Shown here: one piece after another, positions 18,355 through 26,519 of the stretch
Layout: each line of letters starts with the position of its first letter
Numbering within the stretch: position 1 is the first letter of the stretch
Source of the DNA: Pseudomonas coleopterorum
GTDB lineage: Bacteria; Pseudomonadota; Gammaproteobacteria; Pseudomonadales; Pseudomonadaceae
Direction of reading: 5' to 3'
Assembly: GCF_900105555.1 (NCBI RefSeq)
Contig: NZ_FNTZ01000001.1
Coordinates: forward strand, 1,674,001 to 1,738,000
Length of the DNA: 64,000 bases
Made by a program: the position numbers and the translations under genes
Notes under the pieces: model-generated
Databases searched by the model: none
What the model was told of the DNA's origin: nothing
The model's input: the letters and a program-made list of their open reading frames with translations, nothing else

Positions 18355-20733
18355 ATGAAATTCAGTGAACAATGGCTGCGTGGCTGGGTAAGCCCGCAGG
18401 CTTCGCGAGACGAGCTGGTTGCGCGTCTGTCGATGGCAGGTCTGGAAGTGGACAGCGTAACCCTGGCCGCAGGCGAGTTCAGCGGTGTGGTGGTAGGCGA
18501 GGTGCTGGCCACCGAGCAGCACCCGGACGCCGACAAGCTGCGCGTGTGCCAGGTCAGCGATGGCAATGAAACATTTCAGGTGGTCTGTGGTGCGCCGAAC
18601 GTGCGCCCCGGCCTGAAGATTCCATTCGCCAAGATCGGTGCGCAATTGCCCGGTGACTTCAAGATCAAGAAAGCCAAACTGCGCGGCGTCGAGTCCAACG
18701 GCATGCTGTGCTCGCAGTCCGAGCTGCAGGTTGGCGAGGGTAATGACGGCTTGATGGAGCTGCCAGCCGATGCGCCGACTGGCGAGGATTTTCGGGTGTA
18801 CCTGGGGCTGGACGATGCCAGTATCGAGGTCGACCTGACCCCCAACCGGGGTGACTGTCTGTCGCTGGCAGGTCTGGCCCGTGAAGTGGGTGCGCTGTAT
18901 GCCGCGCCGGTTACTCGCCCGGTCATCGCCGCCGTTGCTCCGGTCAACGACGACGTGCGTCCGGTGGAGGTGCTTGCGCCGGCAGCTTGCCCGCGTTTTC
19001 TCGGCCGTGTAGTGCGCAATGTGGATCTGTCCAAGGCCACTCCGCTGTGGATGGTCGAGCGCCTGCGTCGCAGCGAAGTGCGCAGCATCGATGCCGCGGT
19101 GGACATCACCAACTACGTGATGATCGAGCTGGGCCAGCCGATGCATGCGTACGACCTGGCCGAAATTGACGGCGGCATCCGAGTACGCATGGCCGAGGAG
19201 GGCGAGAAGATCACCCTGCTCGACGGTCAGGAAGTCGCCCTGCGCAGCGATACCCTGGTCATTGCCGACCACGCGCGCTTGCTGGGCATCGCTGGCGTCA
19301 TGGGCGGCGAGAACAGCGGCGTGACCGCCAAGACCCGCGATGTGTTTCTCGAGGCCGCGTTCTTCGAACCGATCTCGGTGGCAGGCAAGGCGCGTTCGTA
19401 TGGGCTGCACACCGACGCTTCCCATCGATTCGAACGCGGTGTCGATTCGAACCTCGCCCGTGAAGCGATGGAGCGCGCGACCGCGTTGCTGCTGGACATC
19501 GCCGGCGGCGAACCGGGCCCGATCATCGAAAGCGTCAGCCCGGAACACCTGCCACAGATCGCCCCGATCACCTTGCGTGCCGAGCGGGTCAGCCAGATGC
19601 TGGGGCTGGAGCTGGGCAGCAGCGAGATCGAAGCGCTGCTGACCGGTTTGGGTCTGGGCGTCAAGGCCAGTGGGGAAGGGCAGTGGTCGGTGGAAGTGCC
19701 GAGTCATCGCTTCGACATCAGCCTGGAAGTCGATCTGATCGAGGAGCTGGCGAGGCTCTACGGTTACAACCGTCTGCCGGTACGCTACCCACAGGCGCGT
19801 CTGGCGCCGCAGGCCAACCCGGAAGCTCGTTCCGACCTGCCAGCCCTGCGTCGCCTGCTGGTCGCCCGTGGCTATCAGGAAGCGATCACCTACAGCTTCA
19901 TCGATCCCAAGCTGTTCGAGCTGTTCAGCCCAGGCGTGGAGCCGCTGTTGCTGGCCAACCCGATCTCGACCGACATGGCAGCGATGCGCTCGTCCTTGTG
20001 GCCAGGTCTGGTCAAGGCCCTGCAGCACAACCTCAATCGCCAGCAGGACCGTGTGCGCCTGTTCGAAAGCGGCCTGCGCTTCGTTGGCCAACTGCAGGGT
20101 TTGAAGCAGGAGCCCATGCTGGCTGGCGTCGTCTGCGGCAGTCGCCTGCCCGAAGGCTGGGCCCAGGGTCGCGAAACCGTGGACTTTTTCGACGTCAAGG
20201 CTGATGTGGAAGCCGTGCTGGGCTTCGCCGGTGCGCTGGACGCCTTCACCTTCGTTCCGGGTCAGCATCCGGCGCTGCATCCAGGCCAGACCGCCCGTAT
20301 CGAGCGCGATGGTCAGGAAGTAGGCTACCTGGGTGCCTTGCATCCGGAGCTGGTGAAGTCGTTGGGTCTGGACCGCGCCGTCTTCGTGTTCGAGCTGGTG
20401 CTAGCCGAAGTTTCCGAAGGTCGTCTGCCGAAATTCCAGGAGCTGTCGCGTTTCCCCGAAGTGCGTCGTGACCTGGCATTGCTGGCCGATCGTGATGTGG
20501 CTGCCAGTGCAGTAATGGAGGTCATTCGCGAGAACGCCGGGGAATGGCTCACCGACCTCAGGCTGTTTGACGTCTACCAGGGTAAAGGCATTGATCCTCA
20601 TAGAAAAAGCCTTGCTGTTGGCTTGACCTGGCAGCATCCATCGCGCACTCTTAATGACGATGAGGTGAATACCACGACACAAGCCATCCTCACCTCGCTC
20701 GAACAAAGGTTGAACGCCACGTTAAGGAAGTAG
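18355..20733 (+). CDS. pheT: Phenylalanyl-tRNA synthetase beta subunit
   Basis: 792 residues, normal length. The order is: N-terminal EMAP/OB tRNA-binding domain (about residues 40-150, VCGAPNVRPGLKIPFAKIG), B3/B4 editing domain (RSIDAAVDITNYVMIELGQP), B5 domain, a catalytic-like core and a C-terminal ferredoxin-fold anticodon-binding domain (QELSRFPEVRRDLALL to the end). GAGAGCAGG precedes the ATG. It ends three bases before ihfA. Confidence 0.97.
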   Translation: MKFSEQWLRGWVSPQASRDELVARLSMAGLEVDSVTLAAGEFSGVVVGEVLATEQHPDADKLRVCQVSDGNETFQVVCGAPNVRPGLKIPFAKIGAQLPGDFKIKKAKLRGVESNGMLCSQSELQVGEGNDGLMELPADAPTGEDFRVYLGLDDASIEVDLTPNRGDCLSLAGLAREVGALYAAPVTRPVIAAVAPVNDDVRPVEVLAPAACPRFLGRVVRNVDLSKATPLWMVERLRRSEVRSIDAAVDITNYVMIELGQPMHAYDLAEIDGGIRVRMAEEGEKITLLDGQEVALRSDTLVIADHARLLGIAGVMGGENSGVTAKTRDVFLEAAFFEPISVAGKARSYGLHTDASHRFERGVDSNLAREAMERATALLLDIAGGEPGPIIESVSPEHLPQIAPITLRAERVSQMLGLELGSSEIEALLTGLGLGVKASGEGQWSVEVPSHRFDISLEVDLIEELARLYGYNRLPVRYPQARLAPQANPEARSDLPALRRLLVARGYQEAITYSFIDPKLFELFSPGVEPLLLANPISTDMAAMRSSLWPGLVKALQHNLNRQQDRVRLFESGLRFVGQLQGLKQEPMLAGVVCGSRLPEGWAQGRETVDFFDVKADVEAVLGFAGALDAFTFVPGQHPALHPGQTARIERDGQEVGYLGALHPELVKSLGLDRAVFVFELVLAEVSEGRLPKFQELSRFPEVRRDLALLADRDVAASAVMEVIRENAGEWLTDLRLFDVYQGKGIDPHRKSLAVGLTWQHPSRTLNDDEVNTTTQAILTSLEQRLNATLRK

Positions 20734-20736
20734 CGC

Positions 20737-21039
20737 ATGGGGGCTTTGACGAAAGCTGAAATGGCGGAACGTCTTTATGAAGAGTTGGGCCTGAACAAGC
20801 GGGAGGCCAAGGAATTGGTCGAGCTGTTCTTCGAAGAAATCAGGCACGCTCTTGAAGACAACGAGCAGGTCAAATTGTCGGGTTTCGGCAATTTCGACCT
20901 TCGGGACAAACGCCAGCGGCCTGGCCGCAATCCGAAAACCGGTGAAGAAATCCCGATCACGGCTCGCCGCGTGGTCACCTTTCGTCCAGGGCAGAAACTG
21001 AAAGCCCGAGTTGAGGCCTATGCTGGAACCAAGTCATAA
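20737..21039 (+). CDS. ihfA: Integration host factor alpha subunit
   Basis: 100-residue DNA-bending protein of the HU/IHF family. The beta-arm motif [20 protein letters not shown] with the intercalating Pro region is intact; [17 protein letters not shown] is the usual N-terminus. It works as a heterodimer with IhfB in phage integration, transcription and replication, so it may also help the adjacent prophage's recombination. Its last 20 bases overlap the next gene. Confidence 0.96.
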   Translation: MGALTKAEMAERLYEELGLNKREAKELVELFFEEIRHALEDNEQVKLSGFGNFDLRDKRQRPGRNPKTGEEIPITARRVVTFRPGQKLKARVEAYAGTKS

Positions 21040-21376
21040 CGACGAACTTCCGCCCATTCCCGGCAAGCGCTACTTCACCATCGGTGAAGTCAGCGACTTG
21101 TGTGCCGTCAAGCCTCACGTGCTGCGGTACTGGGAGCAGGAATTTCCTCAGCTCAACCCCGTGAAGCGTCGCGGAAACCGTCGGTATTACCAGCGCCAGG
21201 ACGTGCTGATGATCCGCCAGATCCGCGCGCTGCTGTATGACCAGGGTTTCACCATTGGCGGTGCGCGTCTGCGTCTGTCCGGTGACGAGGCCAAGGATGA
21301 CACCACGCAGTACAAGCAATTGATTCGCCAGACCATCTCCGAGCTCGAAGATGTCTTGAGTGTCCTGAAGAAGTGA
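21020..21376 (+). CDS. MerR-family transcriptional regulator
   Basis: 118 residues starting [19 protein letters not shown]. The winged helix-turn-helix is clear ([27 protein letters not shown]), followed by a short helical tail ([18 protein letters not shown]) with no cysteine ligands, so it is not a metal sensor of classic type. This unnamed MerR gene follows ihfA in many gamma-proteobacteria. It starts 20 bases inside ihfA. Confidence 0.9.
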   Translation: MLEPSHNDELPPIPGKRYFTIGEVSDLCAVKPHVLRYWEQEFPQLNPVKRRGNRRYYQRQDVLMIRQIRALLYDQGFTIGGARLRLSGDEAKDDTTQYKQLIRQTISELEDVLSVLKK

Positions 21377-21394
21377 ATTTTTGGAAAAAAATAC

Positions 21395-21423
21395 TTCCAT
21401 AATTCAAATGCTTAAGGTATATT
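21395..21423 (+). promoter_or_regulatory. Putative tRNA-Pro promoter
   Basis: TTCCAT (21395-21400) and TATATT (21418-21423) are 17 bases apart, about 43 bases before the mature tRNA. The -35 is weak, the -10 good. Confidence 0.4.
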
Positions 21424-21465
21424 TCTCGACGTTCTCAGAGGTTCTGGAACAGCTTTACGCTCGGT

Positions 21466-21542
21466 CGGGGCGTAGCGCAGCCCGGTAGCGCACTTGCATG
21501 GGGTGCAAGGGGTCGAGTGTTCGAATCACTCCGTCCCGACCA
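21466..21542 (+). tRNA. tRNA-Pro (anticodon GGG)
   Basis: 77 bases including encoded CCA. The acceptor stem pairs CGGGGCG with CGTCCCG, discriminator A. The D-loop (AGCGCAGCCCGGTAGCGC), the anticodon arm with GGG in CTTGCATGGGGTGCAAG, and the T-arm GTTCGAATC are all present. It is the integration target of the downstream prophage, and the 3' half is kept intact at this junction. Confidence 0.95.
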
Positions 21543-21545
21543 TTT
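21510..21545. other. Prophage attL (inferred, in tRNA-Pro 3' end)
   Basis: Phage genes begin immediately after this tRNA, with the integrase ending 80 bases away, which is the normal layout when a phage uses a tRNA 3' half as attB. The exact core cannot be set because attR lies beyond the window. Confidence 0.5.
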
Positions 21546-21558
21546 ATTTCAATGACTT

Positions 21559-21588
21559 AGGCCATTTCCGCAAGGGGTGGCCTTTTTC
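21559..21588 (+). terminator. Terminator after tRNA-Pro
   Basis: AGGCCA (21559-21564) pairs with TGGCCT (21578-21583), with an inner CC/GG pairing, followed by a run of T. It sits 17 bases after the tRNA. Confidence 0.7.
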
Positions 21589-21591
21589 ATG

Positions 21592-21612
21592 TGCGTGACT
21601 TTTGCGTGACTT
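21592..21612. repeat. Direct repeat TGCGTGACTT x2 near attL
   Basis: TGCGTGACTT occurs at 21592-21601 and 21603-21612, one helical turn apart, between the tRNA and the integrase gene. Such spaced direct repeats are typical of integrase arm-binding sites; this role is inferred. Confidence 0.4.
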
Positions 21613-21621
21613 CTCGTTTTC

Positions 21622-22800
21622 TCATGCCTGCCTCCTGGTCAGAATGGTGAGCACCGGCCCGCGCGAGTCGGTTGCAGATACTTTGTTCGCGGCATCTATC
21701 AGCTGGCCCAACTCGGCGCCCGAGTAGTGACTGGTGATGCTGCCGTTCTTGTGGCCCAATAGAGCCTTGCGATCCTCTTCGGTTACGCCTGCGGCACGAA
21801 GCCGGCGGCCGAACGAATGCTTGAGGTCGTGGATCCTGATCGAGGCGTACCCAGGGTGAGCGGGGCGAAGGTTTTTCTCCTGCCAGAGTTTCGCCGCTCT
21901 CACCCGTGCCTTCTTCCATGCGGAGTCGTTCATCCGGTGCATGGCGCTATCGTTGTATGGGAACACCCATTCCCGGTTGATGCCGCGCTGCTGCTCCACA
22001 ATCGACTTCGCCACGTTGTTCAGCACAACCAATCGCTCGTCCCCATTCTTCACTCCCGACCGTGCGTGCCGGCCGCCGAAGTCTGCGGGTATCAGAAACA
22101 CGCTCGTGCCAAGTTCCGGCACGCTTATCTCCCAATCCCACCTCAACTTGCAGACCTCTTGCTCTCGACAGCCAGTGTTCACCTTGAACAGGGCCATCTT
22201 GTGCAAGTGGTCGGGCAACTCTCCGAACAGAATCGATTGCTCGTCCCATGACATGGGGTAGGGCTTTCGACTCGACCGCTTCTCCTCGAGCTTCGCGATC
22301 ATCGGCACGCTGTCCAGCCATGGCCGCCGCTCGTCATCTCGCCACTTCCTGGCACACATCGAAAGAACCCGAATCGCCCGCTCAAGCGCTATGTTGATGG
22401 TGCGATTGCTGACCCCCTTCTTCACCTTGCCGTCCGGCTCAACATGGCCGGTCTTGCGGTCCTTGATGAATTGCTCAAGGGCCTGGTCGTCAATGTGCGT
22501 CAGCGGCATGGCGCCGATGTATGGGTCTAGCTGCTCCAGGCATAGCGCCGTCAGATGAATCGACGGCTGATCCTTGTGCTCAAGCAGGTATCGCGTAGCG
22601 GCATCGCGGAAAGTGCGCACCTGGCGCACCCCGTATACCTTCTGCTGCCGGATCTGCTCCAGCCGGTGGATCAGGTAGCGCTCGGCTTCCGCCCGGTCAC
22701 CAGTGCCAGTGCTCTCGTAAAGTCGTTCTCCGTTGATTTTCTTGTCGATATGCCAGAGGCCTTTCCTTTGGGAGAGGCCGGTGATCGTTTTTCGCGCCAT
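21622..22800 (-). CDS. Tyrosine-recombinase integrase
   Basis: 392 residues, phage integrase family, joining attP with attB in tRNA-Pro. An N-terminal arm-binding region (MARKTITGLSQRKGLWHIDK) and a SAM-like core-binding domain come first, then the catalytic domain. Active-site elements are visible: Arg in NTGCREQEVCKLRW, H-x-x-R in IRIHDLKHSFGRRL, His in LLGHKNGSIT and the nucleophile Tyr in SITSHYSGAE. It is the last gene of the leftward operon, next to attL, and its first 130 bases overlap the upstream gene. Confidence 0.95.
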   Translation of the reverse strand: MARKTITGLSQRKGLWHIDKKINGERLYESTGTGDRAEAERYLIHRLEQIRQQKVYGVRQVRTFRDAATRYLLEHKDQPSIHLTALCLEQLDPYIGAMPLTHIDDQALEQFIKDRKTGHVEPDGKVKKGVSNRTINIALERAIRVLSMCARKWRDDERRPWLDSVPMIAKLEEKRSSRKPYPMSWDEQSILFGELPDHLHKMALFKVNTGCREQEVCKLRWDWEISVPELGTSVFLIPADFGGRHARSGVKNGDERLVVLNNVAKSIVEQQRGINREWVFPYNDSAMHRMNDSAWKKARVRAAKLWQEKNLRPAHPGYASIRIHDLKHSFGRRLRAAGVTEEDRKALLGHKNGSITSHYSGAELGQLIDAANKVSATDSRGPVLTILTRRQA

Positions 22801-23072
22801 TGTGTTTCTCCAACTTGGCGCTCGCTGCGGGGCGATTGTTGCCCTGAAGCGCCGGTTTTATCAATCGCCTTTGCCTCGACGTATGCGGTTGCCCACGCGT
22901 CCAGGTCGAGCCGGTCAAAGCCGACTCCCCGCTCACCGATCGGGAATTCCCGGACATGAGGTCGAACTGTCTTATCGAATTCGGCCCGGCACATGCCCAG
23001 ATAGCTGGCAGCATCGCGGGCACGGATGAAGCGCGGCGGGAAAGATGCCTGCGCTGCTGTAGCGTTTGCCAT
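22671..23072 (-). CDS. Excisionase-like helix-turn-helix protein
   Basis: 133 residues. The N-terminal half (PPRFIRARDAASYLGMCRAEFDK...) looks like an AlpA/MerR-type winged helix used by phage excisionases. The C-terminal half is Lys/Arg/Ser-rich and encoded in the 130 bases that overlap the integrase gene in another frame. Position just upstream of int supports a directionality factor. The assignment rests on position and the HTH pattern only. Confidence 0.6.
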   Translation of the reverse strand: MANATAAQASFPPRFIRARDAASYLGMCRAEFDKTVRPHVREFPIGERGVGFDRLDLDAWATAYVEAKAIDKTGASGQQSPRSERQVGETQWREKRSPASPKGKASGISTRKSTENDFTRALALVTGRKPSAT

Positions 23073-23108
23073 GGGTGTGCTCCGTGCCGCGCTTGGCGGC
23101 AGAAGGGG

Positions 23109-23849
23109 TTAATCCCAGTCCTGGCTGAGTGCCGGGCGGGTAGCGGGAATGGTTTCGAGGGTGTGCAGGTTCAGCAGGGTGAAGTAGCCGCGATCTGGCA
23201 TCCAGCCGGCGGTGTCGATGTGGTAGACGTTGCCCAATACCGCCGGCCGCTTCATCGGCGTGTGGCCTACCACTACCGCGCGTATGTCCGCGACGGTGGC
23301 GGTGTCGTAATTCTCGACCCGGCTGCGCGACCACATGCACGTGTTCTGAACCAGCTTCAGTCGTTTGTTGCTCTCCGGTGCCTCCAGCTCCTTTCGCATC
23401 TCGGCCCACGTATCAAAAACGCAGTCGGCATGCACGATGCCGATCAGTCCACCGGCCGTCTCGACCTCAATGGCGACCGGAAGCTCGCGGAACTGGACGG
23501 CAAACTCCCGCTGCTCATCCCAGGCCAAGCCGGCAAACCAGGCGCCGCCGTTGTAGACCCAGTTGTCCACGTCGCAGGTATCAAAGCGGCACACGTAGTC
23601 GTCGTGGTTGCCACGCACCGGGTGAAACCATGGTTTGGCCAACCACTGAAGTACGTCGCGGCACTCGGGGCCGCGGTCAATCAGGTCGCCGACACTGAAG
23701 AGACGGTCCACAGCGGGATCAAAGCCGGCCGCATCCAGGGCAGATTGCAGTCGCGTGAAGTGGCCGTGAATATCACCCACGGTGAAATCACGGCCAGCAG
23801 AGTTCGCGGCGAAGCGCTTCACGCGCACCACCTCAATGTTTTCGAGCAT
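23109..23849 (-). CDS. PP2A-type metallophosphoesterase (NinI-like)
   Basis: 246-residue protein phosphatase. All three metal motifs are present in order: GDIHGHF (about residue 26), GDLIDRGPE and GNHDDYV, followed by the late His in VVVGHTPMKRPA. This is the arrangement of lambda NinI / bacterial Ser-Thr phosphatases PrpA/B. The start is the ATG of MLENIEVVRV; an upstream in-frame start is weaker. Its target is unknown; in lambda the homologue lies in the nin region, whereas here it sits near int. Confidence 0.85.
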   Translation of the reverse strand: MLENIEVVRVKRFAANSAGRDFTVGDIHGHFTRLQSALDAAGFDPAVDRLFSVGDLIDRGPECRDVLQWLAKPWFHPVRGNHDDYVCRFDTCDVDNWVYNGGAWFAGLAWDEQREFAVQFRELPVAIEVETAGGLIGIVHADCVFDTWAEMRKELEAPESNKRLKLVQNTCMWSRSRVENYDTATVADIRAVVVGHTPMKRPAVLGNVYHIDTAGWMPDRGYFTLLNLHTLETIPATRPALSQDWD

Positions 23850-23903
23850 GCGTAATCCTCGCCCGCCGGTCACCGGCAGGCTGCATAGATGGGAGGGAAG
23901 GGG

Positions 23904-24134
23904 TTAGCGTTGTTCGAGAGTGGTGCTCACGGCTTCGACGATGATCGGGCCGATGATTTTTGTGGTCGCTATGTGGTCTTTGAAGACCTTGTTCAGGCGA
24001 CCAATCGCGGCCTCGCGTGCCTGGTCGTGGACTTGACCGGTTGTACAGTCCGGCCCCCAGCTTCCGAGACTCGATAGCTCCAGGGTGACCGTCACCTTTG
24101 CGCCGGTGCTCGTTCTCGCGCGTTGTTTGCTCAT
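23904..24134 (-). CDS. Small phage protein, unknown
   Basis: 76 residues from MSKQRARTSTGAKVTVTLEL. The ATG overlaps the stop of the upstream gene (ATGA, 24131-24134). C-terminal half (REAAIGRLNKVFKDHIATTK) looks helical. No family recognised. Confidence 0.65.
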   Translation of the reverse strand: MSKQRARTSTGAKVTVTLELSSLGSWGPDCTTGQVHDQAREAAIGRLNKVFKDHIATTKIIGPIIVEAVSTTLEQR

Positions 24135-24736
24135 GGCGTCACCACTCGGCGAGCCCACCAGCAGACCGGGCCGTCATCGGTATCGTGGATGGCCAGGCAG
24201 AACCAGTGATCCCCATCAGGTCGATCTGGCTCCCAGTAGCTGCAGTCCGGGTCGCCTGCTTCGAAGTAGCGCTCGGATATCGCTTCGTCGCTGTGGTATT
24301 CCAGGCTGACCATTTTCACCTGCAGGTCCTGCTCAGCGATCCAGGCTTTGCAGCGCTCACCATCCCCCTCATCGAAGTCGGGCAAGTCTGGGTGCTGGAA
24401 AAAGCCGTTCTCATCGCGCCTGACTGGCCAGTGCTTGATGAGCGGCAGCCGGTCAACTCGCTCAATCTCTGCAAGGAGGAGTGCTGCGGCTTTCACCAGA
24501 TCTCTCCGGCGGTCATCGCTGAGCTTGAACGTTCCGATGCCCCATGGCCAAAGAGTTGTCTGGCTCTTAGGTTGCCCAGCGCAGGTGGCGTAGGCAGCGG
24601 CGGCATCGGCCATCTCGCTCTTGATATATCCATCATCGCGATAGAGCGAGTAGTCCTCGCTGGACACTTGTCGCTGCCGCTCCGCGATGACGTCGCGTAC
24701 GGCGCGATTGAGCTTCAGTGCATTTTCTTCAGGCAT
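24131..24736 (-). CDS. Phage protein with ERQRQ-type N-terminal domain
   Basis: 201 residues. The N-terminus (RAVRDVIAERQRQVSSEDYS...EMADAAAAYATCA) matches a domain that recurs in small early proteins of many phages, of unknown function. The C-terminal half is acidic and Trp-rich (DGDHWFCLAIHDTDDGPVCW). Coupled to the next gene by ATGA. Confidence 0.75.
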   Translation of the reverse strand: MPEENALKLNRAVRDVIAERQRQVSSEDYSLYRDDGYIKSEMADAAAAYATCAGQPKSQTTLWPWGIGTFKLSDDRRRDLVKAAALLLAEIERVDRLPLIKHWPVRRDENGFFQHPDLPDFDEGDGERCKAWIAEQDLQVKMVSLEYHSDEAISERYFEAGDPDCSYWEPDRPDGDHWFCLAIHDTDDGPVCWWARRVVTP

Positions 24737-24787
24737 GACTTCGTCCTCACCGCTACAGCGGCTGACTTTGAATTGAAGGGGAAGGGG

Positions 24788-24898
24788 TTACTTGGCGATG
24801 ACGTCGGCGCTTGCGATGTAGCGGCCCAGGGGGCTGGCGATGATGCAGCCGAAGGCGAACCACATGGCCAGGACGATTAGGGCGGTGAGGACGGTCAC
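24788..24898 (-). CDS. 36-residue membrane peptide
   Basis: GTG start overlaps the upstream gene's stop (GTGA, 24895-24898). The product is one hydrophobic span (TVLTALIVLAMWFAFGCIIA) followed by a short polar tail ending ASADVIAK. The overlap pattern shared with the rest of the operon and the typical stop context (TAACCCCTTCCCC) support a real gene despite its size. Role unknown. Confidence 0.6.
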   Translation of the reverse strand: MTVLTALIVLAMWFAFGCIIASPLGRYIASADVIAK

Positions 24899-25431
24899 GA
24901 TTGCTGCTCCTGGTCCGCGGGGCCGGCGCTGGACATTGCCTTGTCGATAGCCTGGTCACAGGTGTCTGGGGATGATCCTCCGAGCGCCCAGCATCGAGTC
25001 TGGTACACATCGTCCGATCTCACTGCGATCCAGAAGGGTTCGCTTCCATCCAGCGGTCGATCACGAAGCCAGCGATAGCGCGCGGCATCCTTCTCCGTTT
25101 CGGCCAGGCGTTCCTGAAGCACATGCAGTTCATTGTGCAGCTGCGTGAATGCCAGCTCGACGCAGGTCGAGACATGGCCCTCTCCTACGTGTTCTGCCCA
25201 CTCGCGCTCCCGAACCATTTCCGCCATGCTTGCGCACCGCTCAAGCTCCTTTTGCAAATCAACGTCGGAACGAAGTGCGTCATCAACCCGGGCGACGATC
25301 GCGTCGAAGTCGATCTTTTCGTTCAGCTTCATAGCCAGCGCGTGGCACTGGTTGGATGTCAGAACCGGACAGCCGGGGATCTCCATATGGGCGCGAACAA
25401 CGTCGGCCATTTCAAGTTTCAGCTTGTGCAT
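24895..25431 (-). CDS. Phage protein with coiled coil, unknown
   Basis: 178 residues from MHKLKLEMADVV (an ATG seven codons upstream is possible). The centre (QLHNELHVLQERLAETEKDA) is a predicted coiled coil, followed by ARYRWLRDRP, a motif recurrent in small phage early proteins. C-terminus is Ser/Asp-rich. Function unknown. Confidence 0.75.
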   Translation of the reverse strand: MHKLKLEMADVVRAHMEIPGCPVLTSNQCHALAMKLNEKIDFDAIVARVDDALRSDVDLQKELERCASMAEMVREREWAEHVGEGHVSTCVELAFTQLHNELHVLQERLAETEKDAARYRWLRDRPLDGSEPFWIAVRSDDVYQTRCWALGGSSPDTCDQAIDKAMSSAGPADQEQQS

Positions 25432-25487
25432 TTCCCTTCCTCGCTTGTGCATACCGCTGCTGGCGCTTCTTGGAGCAGTAGCGGTGG

Positions 25488-26213
25488 TTAGAGATGCATC
25501 TCGACCTGGGATTCGCGCTGCCAGATCGGTGAGCTGTTGTGGGCTTCAATGCGGTCCGCGATCACGCAGGCGCGCTGGCCGGCAGTGGGTGGGGCGTACA
25601 TACCAAAGCGGCTGATACTGCCGCCGTTCACTGCGGCATTTGTGGAGTCAGCTGAAGCGAAGGGCAGGTGCTGGAAGATGGCCGGGTCGAGCATGCGCAG
25701 CCCGTGCAGGCGGCAGGCCGGCCGTCCTTGGTCGTCGCAGATGGCGTCCATGGCCGCGGCCATTCGCTTCCACCACGCTGCTGTGCCGGGCGAGCGCCAT
25801 TGCCCTGAACTGCCGAAGGCCACCATCGGCCACTCGCTGGCGAGCCGTTGCAAGCGCTCGAGCGATTCATGCAGATGCCATACTGGCACGCCGCGCAGCG
25901 CCCTTGGCCACGCTGCGAGCAACGCATCGTTCGCCGCTTCATCCCCATCGATCACATCGGGGATCAAAGCCCAGTCGAAGCCTGGGTGCCGATGCCAGTC
26001 CTCAACCCAGCGGGTATAGCCGTCCACGTCGAGCGTCCCGCCCTTGTTCCAGATGCTGAAGGCACCGTTGTCGAAAACGAACGATTGGCAAACCTCAGCG
26101 ACTATGCCCACGTCGTCCTGGCGTGGGAAGGGCACCAGTGCGTGACGACCAGCAAGGAACCTGGCCCCATCCTGCCGCGTGCCCCCGACCGGGGTACCGT
26201 GGTAGTGGATCAT
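25488..26213 (-). CDS. TGT/DpdA-like TIM-barrel protein
   Basis: 241 residues. The order VFDNGAFSIW, ALIPDVIDGDEAAND, VPVWHLHESLERL, VAFGSSGQW, LHGLRML and ASADSTNAAVN follows that of tRNA-guanine-transglycosylase-like barrels, in particular the phage DpdA group that swaps guanine for 7-deazaguanines in DNA. The Asp residues in DNGAF and DVIDGD are candidate catalytic positions. No preQ0 synthesis genes are in the window, so any modified base would need host precursor. Many phages carry this gene unannotated. Family placement is by pattern, not by search. Confidence 0.6.
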   Translation of the reverse strand: MIHYHGTPVGGTRQDGARFLAGRHALVPFPRQDDVGIVAEVCQSFVFDNGAFSIWNKGGTLDVDGYTRWVEDWHRHPGFDWALIPDVIDGDEAANDALLAAWPRALRGVPVWHLHESLERLQRLASEWPMVAFGSSGQWRSPGTAAWWKRMAAAMDAICDDQGRPACRLHGLRMLDPAIFQHLPFASADSTNAAVNGGSISRFGMYAPPTAGQRACVIADRIEAHNSSPIWQRESQVEMHL

Positions 26214-26455
26214 CCGCCCAGCCTCACCGTTTCGATCTCGACGCCTTGGTGCACAGCCTTGATGGTTTGGTCACCACCCAGGCGCTCTGCCAGGTCATCG
26301 GCGATGCGCTCGTGATAGCCGGATTTGATCAGCGCCGTAGCGGTCCGGATGTGCTCGACCATCACCACGGCCAAAGAGCGAATTTCCAGGCTGTAGATGA
26401 TCGTGTCTCCGTCCGACGGGCAGGTGGCCGCGAACGTATGCCGATAGATATTCAT
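26210..26455 (-). CDS. Small phage protein, unknown
   Basis: 81 residues (MNIYRHTFAATCPSDGDTII...), coupled to the next gene through ATGA (26210-26213). A mixed alpha/beta pattern; no motif recognised. Confidence 0.65.
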   Translation of the reverse strand: MNIYRHTFAATCPSDGDTIIYSLEIRSLAVVMVEHIRTATALIKSGYHERIADDLAERLGGDQTIKAVHQGVEIETVRLGG

Positions 26456-26519
26456 GGATACTCCAGACAGCCGCCCGCCTGCCGAGGCGTTCAGCGTGAT
26501 AGGTGAATGAGGGAGAGGG

